Shown here one piece after another: positions 38,861 to 48,855 of a DNA stretch of 64,000 bases. The notes beneath the pieces are model-generated. The model was not told where the DNA came from, searched no databases, and saw nothing but the letters and a program-made list of their open reading frames with translations. Origin of the DNA: Alteromonas sp. KUL42 (GTDB lineage Bacteria > Pseudomonadota > Gammaproteobacteria > Enterobacterales > Alteromonadaceae). The first letter of the stretch is position 1. Each line of letters starts with the position of its first letter. The stretch lies in the NCBI RefSeq assembly GCF_006538325.1, contig NZ_BJKK01000017.1, positions 1-64,000 on the forward strand, in the 5' to 3' direction. The position numbers and the translations under genes were made by a program.

Positions 38861-40366
38861 ATGTCTGAAATTGAATTAAAATTTGTTACCGGTGAGCATG
38901 CTCACCACGCTTTTACACAAAGCGTACTCCCTTTGTTTGAAAAACACAGTATTCATGTAGCGTCCCATCGAGAAATGCGTTTGGAGAATGACTACTACGA
39001 TACGAACAAGCACGATTTTCAAAATCAAAAAATGGGCTTTCGCGTACGCGGAAATGATGGTCGATACGAACAAACCCTTAAAACCAATGGTGTGGTCAGT
39101 GGTGGTTTGCATACGCGCTCTGAATTTAATATTCCGCTGAATTACCCGCAACCGGATTTAACCCTATTTGATGCTGATGTATGGCCTCGAGATTGGGATG
39201 TTACAGAAAAGAATGCCGGCCTAACTAAGCAGTTCAGTACACACTTTACGCGTAATGCTTACATGTTAGAGCTGGGAGAAAGTAAAGTTGAATTGGTTTT
39301 AGATTGTGGAGAAGCATGCACCGATAAGGCGAGCTCGCCCATTAATGAAATTGAATTAGAGTTGATCTCAGGTGATATCAATAGCCTTTTCACCTTGGCA
39401 ACATTAATAAATGACAATATGCCTGTGCGTCTAAGTGATGTTTCTAAAGCTGCGCAAGGTTATCAATTACTGCATGGCTTTAATGCCAAGATAAACCCAC
39501 TTCCTGATTTCCTTGCCTTAGATGATGATACATCCACTGAAGAGGCATTTTGTTTAGCAGTCCAAACGGCACTGGCTCATTGGCAACATCACGAATATAT
39601 CTTTTGTGAGAGTGAATCTATCAAGATGTTGGCGGAAATTGAGAAGAGTATTCGCCTATTACTTCAGAGCGTGTCTTTATATCTGCCGGTCTTACAGTGC
39701 CCAGAATTACTCTCACTACACAAAAAGCTGGTCAATCACGCGCAAAAATGGCGTTGGCAAGACGATCTTCAAAGCTTGCGCTATTTACTGTCCAAAAAAA
39801 GTTTGTTTAACAAAGCGCTGAATAAACACCCCGCTATGGTGAGTTATTTGCAAGGTCGTCAGGCCGGCTTGTTGTACGCCCATGAGCCTAAAAAGTTGTT
39901 GTTTGATAACGATGCAACCGATATCAAAATTCTGGCAATTAAACTAGTCCAAAATAAACCGTGGCGCAAAGTGGCAACTGGGTATGATCACACGGTACTA
40001 GAGCACGCAAAGGGATGGCTGTCTCAAGGTTGGCAAACGGTACAGCAAAGTATGCCATTGAGCAAAACAATGGGGCCGGCTAACTACGTCGCTGTTGAAA
40101 TAGTATTAAGACAAACGTTGTGGAGTGGCTTTTTGCTAGGCGATTTGTTTGTTGAAGAGCGTGGCAACTTTCGTGCACCTTGGCTAGATTTATTAACAGG
40201 TATTGATGAATTGAACGCCTTGCTAATGCTCAAGCGCTCAGTTGATGATGCTGACCTGGAATCTCATAACGAGTTAAGAAAATGGACGGCGGAGAAGTTA
40301 ACCACACTTATCCGTGTAATGGAGAGAACTCGCACAGTTGCCATGCAACGTGAGATCTATTGGTAA
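38861..40366 (+). CDS. ygiF: YgiF-like inorganic triphosphatase (CYTH-CHAD)
   Basis: Hydrolyses tripolyphosphate in E. coli. The CYTH domain starts with the ExExK motif at once (residues 3-7, EIELK) and has GFRVRGNDGRYEQTLKT (about 60-76) and SEFNIPL. The C-terminal part (about 230-495) is a helical CHAD-like domain with many histidines and basic residues, thought to bind polyphosphate. At 501 aa it is longer than E. coli YgiF (433). Divergent from the YgiM-like gene at 37999, with the E. coli pairing supporting the assignment. The next gene follows after 31 bp and may be co-transcribed. Confidence 0.85.
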   Translation: MSEIELKFVTGEHAHHAFTQSVLPLFEKHSIHVASHREMRLENDYYDTNKHDFQNQKMGFRVRGNDGRYEQTLKTNGVVSGGLHTRSEFNIPLNYPQPDLTLFDADVWPRDWDVTEKNAGLTKQFSTHFTRNAYMLELGESKVELVLDCGEACTDKASSPINEIELELISGDINSLFTLATLINDNMPVRLSDVSKAAQGYQLLHGFNAKINPLPDFLALDDDTSTEEAFCLAVQTALAHWQHHEYIFCESESIKMLAEIEKSIRLLLQSVSLYLPVLQCPELLSLHKKLVNHAQKWRWQDDLQSLRYLLSKKSLFNKALNKHPAMVSYLQGRQAGLLYAHEPKKLLFDNDATDIKILAIKLVQNKPWRKVATGYDHTVLEHAKGWLSQGWQTVQQSMPLSKTMGPANYVAVEIVLRQTLWSGFLLGDLFVEERGNFRAPWLDLLTGIDELNALLMLKRSVDDADLESHNELRKWTAEKLTTLIRVMERTRTVAMQREIYW

Positions 40367-40397
40367 TTAAGCGAATTTTCAATAATAGAGAGTTACA

Positions 40398-41468
40398 ATG
40401 ACCTCAGTTGTACATGAGTATCTGTTGTATGTGTTGTTAGGCTTGTATGTTGTAGGCCTAGGTAGATTGGTACTGTTTAAAGTAAATCTTACCAGCATGC
40501 CGTATTTAATAGGCGCCTTTCTGTGTTGGCCATTGTTTATGGTTGATGAAGTGTTGCGCCTGCTACAAACCTCACAATTCACGGTTATTTATGGCTTAAC
40601 AGAGGTATTTGCAGTGCTCGCAATTACCTTGTGCTACCGCGCAATCAAGCCTATGTTGATTGCTAAACCGTCTGCTCGAAAAAGGTTGTGGCTGCCCGTG
40701 ATCGTTACAGCTGTGGTGCAATGCAGTATGTTACTTATCGCTACTGGTCAAAAGCAGCAATGGCTCAGTGTTTCACCAATAGGTGACCCTCTTGCTTATT
40801 GGCCTTTGTACATAACGTCTCTATTAACTGGGTTCAGTGTTTTGCTCATTGGTATATTTATTACCGAGCATATTCAAATGTATCATCGTCATTTGCCCGA
40901 GCAAGCAGTTGATATAAAAGGTCTTCGAATGCCTCGCTTGGCAGGTGTGCTGGGCAGCGTCGTTGGCGTAGCTTTCATGAGTATTTTGTTGGTTACTGCC
41001 GCTACATTTGGATTTTTGAAAATACCATTTTGGGAAAGCTTTCATCACTTAATGTTGGGTAGTGCACTGCTGGCAGTGCTCTTTTCACTCACATTCGTGC
41101 GCAATAGCTTACCGTCTCCAATTGACTACGAACGTTTAGATTCAGGTAAAGCAACGCCCTATGAAATTAGTCATACTGTGTCAAAAGCAGAGCGTTATAC
41201 GATAGAGTCTAAAGTGTATAAAACTCGTTTTATTACCCTTTCGGAATTTTGCGAGGGGGCTGATATTGACCCTACATCACTTGCGCTGGCACTGCGACTA
41301 AGTGAAAAGAAGAATTTTCGTCGTTTTATGCAGCACTATCGTTTGGAGTATGCCAAAAATGTCTTACTACACAGCGATGCTAAATTAGCCGCAGTCGCCA
41401 AGCGCATGGGTATTAATTCTGAGAAGTTCTTGAGTGACTATTTGGTTAAGCACTTAAATCATCGCTAA
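40398..41468 (+). CDS. Membrane protein with AraC-like C-terminal domain
   Basis: A 356-aa protein with about seven hydrophobic segments in the first 240 residues and a cytosolic C-terminal part (about 255-350) that resembles an AraC-type HTH: FITLSEFCEGADIDPTSLALALR followed by RRFMQHYRLEYAKNVLL and AAVAKRMGINSEKFLSDYLVK. That spacing of two helix-turn-helix motifs fits AraC regulators. A membrane-bound AraC would sense a signal in the membrane directly. No close family is known to me. It lies 31 bp after ygiF on the same strand. Start ATG after GAGAG. Targets and signal are unknown. Confidence 0.7.
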   Translation: MTSVVHEYLLYVLLGLYVVGLGRLVLFKVNLTSMPYLIGAFLCWPLFMVDEVLRLLQTSQFTVIYGLTEVFAVLAITLCYRAIKPMLIAKPSARKRLWLPVIVTAVVQCSMLLIATGQKQQWLSVSPIGDPLAYWPLYITSLLTGFSVLLIGIFITEHIQMYHRHLPEQAVDIKGLRMPRLAGVLGSVVGVAFMSILLVTAATFGFLKIPFWESFHHLMLGSALLAVLFSLTFVRNSLPSPIDYERLDSGKATPYEISHTVSKAERYTIESKVYKTRFITLSEFCEGADIDPTSLALALRLSEKKNFRRFMQHYRLEYAKNVLLHSDAKLAAVAKRMGINSEKFLSDYLVKHLNHR

Positions 41469-41531
41469 GGGCTTTTACCTTCTACCTTCGCTAAGGGCTT
41501 TTACCTTCGCTACGGGCTTTCACTGTCGCTA
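41462..41531. repeat. Tandem repeats starting at the stop codon of the 40398 gene
   Basis: Copies of TCGCTAAGGGCTTTTACCT lie at 41462-41480 and 41488-41506, a variant (TCGCTACGGGCTTTCACTG) at 41507-41525 and a further start TCGCTAA at 41526. The first copy contains the last Arg codon and the TAA stop. The spacing is 26 then 19 and 19 bp. Confidence 0.85.
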
Positions 41532-41558
41532 AAACGTATCGACCAGATAAACTGTAGA

Positions 41559-42239
41559 CTAAGGCGTAAAAAACGCATTGGCCAGTATGTTTTGGGTGAA
41601 CGTTTTACGCAAGTAAAAGCCCCTCGGACGGGTTTTAATTCGCTCACCGTCCGGGTTTAATGCGTCGGTGAGTACTTTTCCATTTGCAGCCTTAGGTCGA
41701 ATATGAAGTGCATTACCCTGTCTAGAGGTAATGGATTCAACGTATCCTGTGATAATTTGTTCGGTAAGCTCTTCCCAATCTGCTCTTAGTAGCATGTCTT
41801 CGTCTTCATTCGGACGCCAATAAAAACCTGTTGCTACTCGGCGTTCAGCCAGTGGAATGGTTCTTTCTCCTTCTACTGGTAGCCACAAGACTTGTTGAAG
41901 TTTATTTCGCACATTTGAGGTTTCCCATGTCACACCTGGTGCCATCAGTAAAGGCGCAAAACAGACATACGTGGTTTCTAAAGGTGTAAACTGTCTGTCA
42001 ATCGGAATAGTTTTGAGTTCTATACCAAGTTCCGGAAAGTCTTGTTGAGGCTTAGAGCCTGCGCTTGCACCTAACCACTTTTCAATCAGCATACCAGGCC
42101 ACCCTTTGTGACGTTGTAGGTTCTCAGGTATAGCGACATGTGCCATATCGGCTAATTCCCCTAACGTAAGCCCTGCAATAGCGTGACAGCGCGCAAGTAA
42201 GTCATCAGAGGATACTGGGGGAGACATGGGGAGATGCAT
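41559..42239 (-). CDS. mutH: DNA mismatch repair endonuclease MutH
   Basis: Nicks the unmethylated strand at hemimethylated GATC sites when called by MutS/MutL. The catalytic triad is seen as D67, E74 and K76 in [28 protein letters not shown] is another family motif and [10 protein letters not shown] and GFYLRKTFT lie in the C-terminal part. I place the start near 42239 (226 aa), close to the E. coli length; a longer frame up to 42449 runs across rppH and is unlikely. The ribosome site is weak, so 42227 (M5) is possible. Divergent from rppH. Its presence implies Dam methylation at GATC. Confidence 0.94.
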   Translation of the reverse strand: MHLPMSPPVSSDDLLARCHAIAGLTLGELADMAHVAIPENLQRHKGWPGMLIEKWLGASAGSKPQQDFPELGIELKTIPIDRQFTPLETTYVCFAPLLMAPGVTWETSNVRNKLQQVLWLPVEGERTIPLAERRVATGFYWRPNEDEDMLLRADWEELTEQIITGYVESITSRQGNALHIRPKAANGKVLTDALNPDGERIKTRPRGFYLRKTFTQNILANAFFTP

Positions 42240-42352
42240 ATTTGTTATAAATTTCCTAATTGAAAAGCCATAGTGAACATTAACACTATGATTGGAGCAT
42301 AGTTTGTGGAAGAATGAAAACATATAACAGTATAGTGTGCCCGGGAGTCTAT

Positions 42353-42895
42353 GTGATAGATGCCGATGGATTCCGTGCGAATGTGGGCATAGTGATTTGC
42401 AACAAAATGGGTCAAGTATTTTGGGCAAGACGTTATGGTCAACATTCATGGCAGTTCCCTCAAGGCGGAATTGATGAAGGGGAATCTGCTGAACAAGCTA
42501 TGTACCGCGAGCTTCACGAAGAAGTAGGACTGACACCGAAAGATGTCACCATTTTAAGTGTTACCCGTAACTGGCTTAGATATAAACTGCCAAAACGATT
42601 AATTCGCCAAGGTAGCAACCCTGTTTGTATAGGACAAAAACAAAAGTGGTTCTTGTTGCAACTCGATTGCAACGAAAAAGACGTCAATGTGTTAAAAACC
42701 GGTCATCCTGAATTTGATGACTGGCGATGGGTAAGTTACTGGTATCCCATTCGCAATGTGGTGTCGTTTAAACGCGACGTATACCGACGGGTGATGAAAG
42801 AATTTTCGCCGGTAGTCATGTCGGCACAACAACGTGTGCAACAACGACAAAACGTACCGCCTAACAAGCGTGGTAAAAAACGTAGACGCGGGTGA
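42353..42895 (+). CDS. rppH: RNA pyrophosphohydrolase RppH (Nudix)
   Basis: Removes pyrophosphate from 5'-triphosphate mRNAs, which starts RNase E-dependent decay. I chose GTG 42353 over the ATG at 42314 because CGGGAG lies 5 nt upstream and because the product then starts [12 protein letters not shown], aligned with the start of E. coli RppH. The Nudix box has [12 protein letters not shown] and RELHEEVG at about residues 37-58. It is 180 aa, with a basic C-terminal tail. Divergent from mutH and upstream of ptsP, the common gammaproteobacterial order. Confidence 0.95.
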   Translation: MIDADGFRANVGIVICNKMGQVFWARRYGQHSWQFPQGGIDEGESAEQAMYRELHEEVGLTPKDVTILSVTRNWLRYKLPKRLIRQGSNPVCIGQKQKWFLLQLDCNEKDVNVLKTGHPEFDDWRWVSYWYPIRNVVSFKRDVYRRVMKEFSPVVMSAQQRVQQRQNVPPNKRGKKRRRG

Positions 42896-42936
42896 AAGCA
42901 TGGAACGTGTAACCAAGCGTGAATAAGGATAATTGG

Positions 42937-45255
42937 GTGAGTACGCAAAGCAATACAGGCTCGATGCTAACCACATTAAAACGGATAGTGCAGGAAATGA
43001 ATCAAATTCCTGCACTTGATACCGCTTTGTTTCGTCTCGCCTCTCGGGTTAAGCAAACCTTAAACGTAGACTCTTGCTCAATTTATTTGGCCGATTACGA
43101 CGCGCAAGAATTTATTTTAAAAGCTACCGACGGCTTACACCCAGATGCCGTTGAGCAAGTACGTATCGGTTTCTCAGAAGGGCTTATTGGCTTAGTTGGG
43201 CAACGGGAAGAGCCGCTGAACATCGTCAATGCACACAGTCACCCACGTTTTAAGCACTACCCTGAAGTGCAAGAAGAAAGCTACAACGCATTCTTAGGTA
43301 CGCCAATCATTAACCAACGCCGTGTTCTCGGTGTTATAACGCTTCAGCAATCCGAAATGCGCCGCTTTAGCGAAGACGAAGAAGCATTCTTAGTTACACT
43401 GGCGGCGCAACTTGCCCTTGAAATTACCAACGCAGATATTCGCGGTGCGTTAATCTTGTCATCGTCACCAGACAGTATTGCCCAACAAAAAAATGTGCGT
43501 GGTATTGCAGGGTCGCCCGGACTTGCTATTGGCAAGGGGGTTTCACAAGACAAATCGGTGAATCTAAAGAACTGGGTTGTCAAACATACAAACCAGCCTA
43601 GTGAACAGATTCAGTTATATCGCAAAGGTGTGGAAGTTACCCGCAAACACGTGGATGCGCTGTCAAACCGTTTGGATGACGGGATACCTGATGATGTTAA
43701 GTCTATTTTCCAGCTTTATCACCATTTGCTCGATGCCAATAGCTTAGGGCGTGAAGTAGAAGAAAAAATTCGCCAGGGGTGGGATGCAGCTTCTTCATTA
43801 AAAATGGTGGTAGAAAGCTATGCAGCGCGATTCCAAGCGATGGACGACCCCTACATGCAGGAACGCGCCATTGACATTGTTGACTTGTCTGACCGCATAC
43901 TTGCGAATATTTTATTTGAAGCAAACGGTCAAAAAGCGTCGGAGAAGACGGTTACTGACGCCAGTATATTAGTGGCACATGAAGTGTCAGCTCCCATGCT
44001 AGCTGAATTTCCCCGAGATAAACTCAAAGGTATTATTTCTATAAGAGGGTCGAATAACTCTCACGCAGCAATTCTAGCACGAGCAATGGGTGTGCCCGCG
44101 GTAATGGGATGTCAAAACGTGACGCCTTCATTGCTGGAAGACAAAGAAATTTTGCTCGATGGGTATTCAGGGGAAGTGATCGTCTCGCCAGAGCGCAATA
44201 TTAAAGCCGAATTTATTCAGCTTATTGAAGAAGAATCGGCAATAGCTGAAAAAATTGACGCCGAAGCGGACAAACCTTGTGAAAGCGTTGACGGTTGTCG
44301 CATGTCACTTTACATCAACGCCGGGCTATCCGCTGAAGTCGAATTAAACGCAGAGCAAATAGGTGCAGGCGTTGGGTTGTATCGAACTGAAATTCCATTC
44401 ATGCTTCGCGAGCGCTTTCCTTCTGAACAAGAGCAGGTTGCATTATACCGACAAGTGCTAGAAGCAGCGCCTGATTTGCCTATCACCATGCGTACGCTGG
44501 ATGTAGGGGGGGATAAACCCCTACCGTACTTTCCTATAAACGAAGAAAACCCATTTCTGGGTTGGCGCGGCATACGTCTTACCCTTGATCACCCTGAAAT
44601 ATTCCTCGTGCAAATTCGCGCTATGCTGCGTGCCAGCATCGGTCTGCAAAATTTACAGATTATGTTGCCAATGATATCCACAGTATCAGAGGTTCAAGAA
44701 GCAAAACGGCTAATCAACCAAGCCTTTTTTGAGATATCTGACGAAGTCGCCAGCGACAACAAAACCTTGCACAAGCCTAAACTAGGTATCATGTTGGAAG
44801 TTCCTTCTGTGCTTTATCAATTACCTCAATTGGCGAAGTACGTAGATTTCTTCTCTGTGGGCAGCAACGATTTAACCCAGTACTTGCTTGCCGTTGACCG
44901 AAACAATACGCGGGTGGCGGGGTTGTATAACAGTTATCACCCTGCGGTACTCGGTGCATTGTATGATGTAGTTGAAAAGGCCAATCAAGCACAGGTGCCT
45001 GTCACCATATGCGGAGAGATTGCCGGTGAACCTGCCGGTGCCTTGCTACTTATGGGGATGGGATATCGCCGATTGAGTATGAATGGGTTCAACTTAAGAA
45101 AAATTAACTGGCTCATTCGCAAAGTTACTATTGAGGAATGCAAACAATTACTTGCATTGGCTCTTACCTCAGCCAGTCAGGAAGAAGTATTCGTCCACCT
45201 AAATGAATACCTTGAAACCAAGGGGTTAGGTGGCCTCATACGAGCAGGTGCTTAG
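42937..45255 (+). CDS. ptsP: Phosphoenolpyruvate-protein phosphotransferase PtsP (EI-Ntr)
   Basis: Enzyme I of the nitrogen PTS: takes phosphate from PEP and passes it to NPr. Start GTG at 42937 is preferred because AAGGA lies 7 nt upstream; GTG 42919 is also open, adding 6 residues. An N-terminal GAF domain (about 10-165) senses glutamine in relatives. The phosphohistidine is about H376 in NNSHAAILARAMGVPAVMG. The PEP-binding barrel follows with LDVGGDKPLPYF, ENPFLGWRGIR and GSNDLTQYLLAVDRN (about 515-670). Product about 772 aa. It is 41 bp after rppH. Confidence 0.95.
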   Translation: MSTQSNTGSMLTTLKRIVQEMNQIPALDTALFRLASRVKQTLNVDSCSIYLADYDAQEFILKATDGLHPDAVEQVRIGFSEGLIGLVGQREEPLNIVNAHSHPRFKHYPEVQEESYNAFLGTPIINQRRVLGVITLQQSEMRRFSEDEEAFLVTLAAQLALEITNADIRGALILSSSPDSIAQQKNVRGIAGSPGLAIGKGVSQDKSVNLKNWVVKHTNQPSEQIQLYRKGVEVTRKHVDALSNRLDDGIPDDVKSIFQLYHHLLDANSLGREVEEKIRQGWDAASSLKMVVESYAARFQAMDDPYMQERAIDIVDLSDRILANILFEANGQKASEKTVTDASILVAHEVSAPMLAEFPRDKLKGIISIRGSNNSHAAILARAMGVPAVMGCQNVTPSLLEDKEILLDGYSGEVIVSPERNIKAEFIQLIEEESAIAEKIDAEADKPCESVDGCRMSLYINAGLSAEVELNAEQIGAGVGLYRTEIPFMLRERFPSEQEQVALYRQVLEAAPDLPITMRTLDVGGDKPLPYFPINEENPFLGWRGIRLTLDHPEIFLVQIRAMLRASIGLQNLQIMLPMISTVSEVQEAKRLINQAFFEISDEVASDNKTLHKPKLGIMLEVPSVLYQLPQLAKYVDFFSVGSNDLTQYLLAVDRNNTRVAGLYNSYHPAVLGALYDVVEKANQAQVPVTICGEIAGEPAGALLLMGMGYRRLSMNGFNLRKINWLIRKVTIEECKQLLALALTSASQEEVFVHLNEYLETKGLGGLIRAGA

Positions 45256-45359
45256 CACCATTCGCTAATTCACAATCAAGGGTGCCATTTGCGGGCAAAA
45301 TCATGTGCTTCTAAGCGCAATATGATAGGCTTCCGTGCGATGTTTAAGGGGAATAATGT

Positions 45360-46166
45360 ATGGAACCTATGGTTGTCATTTTTCTAGCCTGTTTACTGCT
45401 AGGAGCAGTTGTGGGTATTTTGGCTGGTATGCTGGGCATTGGTGGTGGGTTAATCATTGTACCAGCGTTGTCATACCTGCTAGTACACTTTTTGGACATG
45501 ACAACGGAAAGTGTCATGCCTGTCGCCGTTGCAACATCATTATCCACCATAATATTTACGGGGATGTCATCAGCATTCGCGCATTACAAACTTGGTAATA
45601 TTAAAGCCAATATCGTCCTGTATACTGGTGTAGGTATCGCCTTTGGGGCAATTATTGGTGCGCAAATCGCCAGTCATATATCGGGGCGAACACTCAAAGA
45701 TGTGTTTGCCGTATTAGTAATTTTAATAGCTGCCCAAATGATTTTTGGTAAGCAGAAAGCGTCGCAAAATGATGCGTCAAAGATAACTTTGGGTGCGGTT
45801 GGTAGTGGTGCCGGCGTACTAAGTGCGTTAATGGGTATTGGCGGCGGAGCGTTATTGGTACCAGCATTAGTTTGGTTTAGAGTAAATGTGCGAATTGCGA
45901 TAGGATGTGCTGCTTTTAGTGGTTTAATTATTGCCATATTTGGCACAGCGAGTTTTATAATTGCAGGTTGGAACGCAACAGATGTGCCTGAACATAGCAT
46001 AGGTTATGTTTATTTACCTGCGACTCTGGGGATCGTTGTAACCTCGGTGTTTGCCGCTAATATAGGCGCCAAATTGGGGCAAAAGGTCAATGTACGTATT
46101 TTGAAAATGATGCTTGCCTGTTTGCTAGTGCTTGTGAGCATAAGAATGATTTTAGGAATTGAATAA
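45360..46166 (+). CDS. TauE/SafE-family permease (putative anion exporter)
   Basis: A 268-aa integral membrane protein with about eight helices. The family repeat [17 protein letters not shown] appears at the N-terminus ([18 protein letters not shown]) and again in the middle ([17 protein letters not shown]), the two-fold symmetry typical of TauE/SafE, which move sulfonates, sulfite or related anions. Substrate is not visible. The reading starts at ATG 45360, just after GGGGAA. It ends 4 bp before lgt and lies with lgt-thyA in one strand. Confidence 0.88.
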   Translation: MEPMVVIFLACLLLGAVVGILAGMLGIGGGLIIVPALSYLLVHFLDMTTESVMPVAVATSLSTIIFTGMSSAFAHYKLGNIKANIVLYTGVGIAFGAIIGAQIASHISGRTLKDVFAVLVILIAAQMIFGKQKASQNDASKITLGAVGSGAGVLSALMGIGGGALLVPALVWFRVNVRIAIGCAAFSGLIIAIFGTASFIIAGWNATDVPEHSIGYVYLPATLGIVVTSVFAANIGAKLGQKVNVRILKMMLACLLVLVSIRMILGIE

Positions 46167-46170
46167 TATA

Positions 46171-46983
46171 ATGGAACAGAGCAGTTTTCTGGTTTTTCCC
46201 AGTATCGACCCCGTTATTTTTAGTCTTGGTCCGTTAAGTGTGCGTTGGTACGGGTTGATGTATCTGGTGGGGTTCATTGCCGCCTACCTGTTAGCGCAAA
46301 AGCGGTTATCACAGACGTCATGGAGTCGCGACCAACTGAGCGACCTATTGTTTTGGAGTTTTGTGGGCGTTATTCTTGGTGGGCGCATTGGCTATGTCTT
46401 TTTCTATCAGTTCGGTATGTTCTTGGACGACCCGCTTTATCTCTTTAAAATATGGGCAGGCGGAATGTCGTTCCACGGTGGCTTGCTAGGTGTGTTAACA
46501 GCGTTATATTGGCAAGCGAAACGAATGAATACTACCTTCTTGCAATTGGGCGATTTTGTAGCGCCATTGGTGCCCATTGGCTTAGGTGCCGGACGCATCG
46601 GTAACTTTTTAAATGCAGAGCTTTGGGGGCGTTCCACAGACGTTCCTTGGGCGGTTATTTTTCCTAATGCTGGCAATGTTCCTCGCCATCCTTCACAGCT
46701 ATATGAATTTGCATTAGAAGGTGTACTTTTATTTGTGATTCTGTGGCTGTTTTCAGCTAAGAAGCGCCCCGTTGGTGCAGTAAGTGGACTCTTTCTTCTG
46801 GGTTATGGGAGCTTTCGTTTTACGGTAGAATACTTTAGAGAACCCGATGCACATATTGGTTTATATCAAATGGGACTAAGCCAAGGGCAACTTCTTTGTT
46901 TACCTATGATCGCATTAGGCATAGGATTGATGGTTCGCGCATATATGCGTGGAACAGACCGTATTAAATCAGAAAAAATATAA
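46171..46983 (+). CDS. lgt: Prolipoprotein diacylglyceryl transferase Lgt
   Basis: Transfers diacylglycerol from phosphatidylglycerol to the lipobox cysteine of prolipoproteins, such as NlpD and the efflux lipoprotein in this window. Seven membrane helices; the Lgt signature with [15 protein letters not shown] near residues 136-150 and [11 protein letters not shown] near the N-terminus are present. I chose ATG 46171; the longer TTG reading at 46159 overlaps the previous gene. About 270 aa. Followed by thyA after 8 bp, the order found in many gammaproteobacteria. Confidence 0.96.
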   Translation: MEQSSFLVFPSIDPVIFSLGPLSVRWYGLMYLVGFIAAYLLAQKRLSQTSWSRDQLSDLLFWSFVGVILGGRIGYVFFYQFGMFLDDPLYLFKIWAGGMSFHGGLLGVLTALYWQAKRMNTTFLQLGDFVAPLVPIGLGAGRIGNFLNAELWGRSTDVPWAVIFPNAGNVPRHPSQLYEFALEGVLLFVILWLFSAKKRPVGAVSGLFLLGYGSFRFTVEYFREPDAHIGLYQMGLSQGQLLCLPMIALGIGLMVRAYMRGTDRIKSEKI

Positions 46984-46991
46984 GAATAACG

Positions 46992-47825
46992 ATGAAAGAA
47001 TATCTCGCTCTCATGCGCCATGTACGTGATACGGGTGTGAAAAAAGAAGATAGAACAGGCACCGGAACACTCAGTGTATTTGGTTATCAAATGCGCTTTA
47101 ACCTTCAAGAGGGTTTTCCGTTGGTGACCACCAAGAAATGTCACCTAAAATCAATCATTCATGAATTGCTTTGGTTTCTCAAAGGTGAAACCAATATTGC
47201 TTATTTGAAAGAGCATGGCGTGAGTATATGGGATGAGTGGGCCACCGAAGAGGGCGAACTTGGTCCAGTATACGGTCATCAGTGGCGTAGTTGGGATAGA
47301 GGTGATGGCACATCTGTCGATCAAATTGCAGAAGTGGTTGAGCAAATAAAAACTAACCCTGACTCACGACGTTTAATCGTAAGTGGTTGGAACCCAGCGG
47401 TATTGCCTGATACGCAGTATTCACCGAAAGAAAATGCGGCTATGGGTAAACAGGCGCTGCCACCTTGCCACACGCTGTTCCAGTTTTATGTACTCGACGG
47501 CAAATTGAGCTGTCAATTGTATCAACGCAGCGGTGATATTTTCTTAGGTGTGCCTTTCAATATAGCAAGCTATGCTCTGCTGACCATGATGATGGCACAA
47601 GTGTGCGATTTAGAGCCGGGTGATTTTATTCATACTCTAGGTGATGCTCACTTGTATTCTAATCATTTAGAGCAGGTAGAGTTACAATTAAGTCGCGAGC
47701 CGTTTGCACGCCCTACCATGGCAATAAACCCAGATGTAAAAGATATATTTGGGTTTACCTTCGAAGACTTTGAATTAAAAAACTATCAGTCTCACCCACA
47801 CATTAAAGCGCCAGTCGCCATATAA
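46992..47825 (+). CDS. thyA: Thymidylate synthase ThyA
   Basis: Makes dTMP from dUMP with methylenetetrahydrofolate; the dihydrofolate released is recycled by FolA. The catalytic cysteine is C159 in [11 protein letters not shown]; dUMP contacts ([29 protein letters not shown]) are present. At 277 aa it is longer than E. coli ThyA (264) by an insertion around residues 141-155 ([15 protein letters not shown]), a known variant in other bacteria. Follows lgt closely and precedes the response regulator locus at 47835. Confidence 0.97.
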   Translation: MKEYLALMRHVRDTGVKKEDRTGTGTLSVFGYQMRFNLQEGFPLVTTKKCHLKSIIHELLWFLKGETNIAYLKEHGVSIWDEWATEEGELGPVYGHQWRSWDRGDGTSVDQIAEVVEQIKTNPDSRRLIVSGWNPAVLPDTQYSPKENAAMGKQALPPCHTLFQFYVLDGKLSCQLYQRSGDIFLGVPFNIASYALLTMMMAQVCDLEPGDFIHTLGDAHLYSNHLEQVELQLSREPFARPTMAINPDVKDIFGFTFEDFELKNYQSHPHIKAPVAI

Positions 47826-47834
47826 GGAGTTACG

Positions 47835-48855
47835 ATGAGTACTCCAATATTAATTTGTGACGACTCCGGTTTTGCAAGGCGCCAAATGGCGCGCAGTATT
47901 CCCGATGGTTGGCAGGTGGAGATTTCCTTTGCCGAAAACGGTGCGCAAGCTATCGACCTTATCCGCGAGGGCAAAGGCGATGTGGTTTTTCTCGACCTTA
48001 ATATGCCTGTTATGGATGGCTATAAAACCATGGAGGTTATTCGCCAAGAAGATCTACCGTGCCTAGTTATCGTTGTGTCTGGTGATGTGCAGCCGCAAGC
48101 CAGAGAAAAAACTGATGGCCATGGGGGCGCTAGATTTTATTCGTAAGCCCATCGACAATGAAAAATTAACCAATATTCTCACGTCTTACGGTATATACAA
48201 TGGCGAGGCGCAGTCCAGTAGTGCAGTGAGTACAATTGATGAAGCTGCCACTGTAGAAGACAAGCTCGATGCATGTCGTGAAATGGTGAATGTTGCAATG
48301 GGACGCGCAGGTGAAAGCTTGGCTCAGCTCCTTGGTGAGTTTATCAACTTACCTATTCCGAATGTTAATCTGATTGAAAGCAATGAGTTGTCGATGGCAG
48401 TTGCGGAAATTAATCGCAACGACCGCGTGTCTGCCGTATCAAAGGGCTTTATTAGTGAAGGAATAAGTGGAGAGGCGCTGGTTATATTCAACGATACTAA
48501 CTCTCAAAACATTGTAGAGCTTTTAAAGTATCCGCCTTCAGAGTCACCTGAAAGACTGGCGTTAGAGGCACTGATGGATGTGTCTAATATTCTTATTGGT
48601 GCTTGTCTTAATGGCCTTTCTGAACAATTAAGCGTGGCGTTTAGTCACACGCATCCTGTACTACTTGGCCAGCACAAGGGGTTATCGACCCTGTTGAGTG
48701 ACAACGTGCAGCGCTGGGGTAAGCTAATGGCTATCGAAATAGGTTATGCCATTAAAGCACGTGATATCTCGTTTGATTTATTACTCCTGTTCCCTGGTGA
48801 CGCTATCAATCAAATCTACGCTCGCCTAATACATGACGACAAGGACAGTCTATGA
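47835..48855 (+). pseudogene. Response regulator with CheC/CheX-like output, interrupted by a frameshift
   Basis: Two reading frames together encode one protein. The first (47835-48146) has a receiver start: acidic pair D9/D10 and phosphoacceptor D54 in VVFLDLNMPVMDG, up to QPQAREK. The second continues LMAMGALDFIRKPID, the rest of the receiver with its lysine, then a CheC/CheX-like phosphatase domain (about 95-335). The shift sits in a run of six A at 48106-48111; with five A the frame is continuous, giving 339 aa. It could be a sequencing error, a recent mutation, or slippage that allows some full-length product. The last bases overlap the diguanylate cyclase start by 4 bp. Confidence 0.75.

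Noticed and set aside
42245-42449. Upstream extension of the mutH frame
   Set aside because: It runs antisense across the rppH start and would add 70 residues that known MutH proteins lack.
48106-48111. Programmed translational frameshift at the A6 run
   Set aside because: Recovery needs skipping one base forward; A6 alone without a slippery codon context or pseudoknot is not enough evidence. Kept only as an open possibility.
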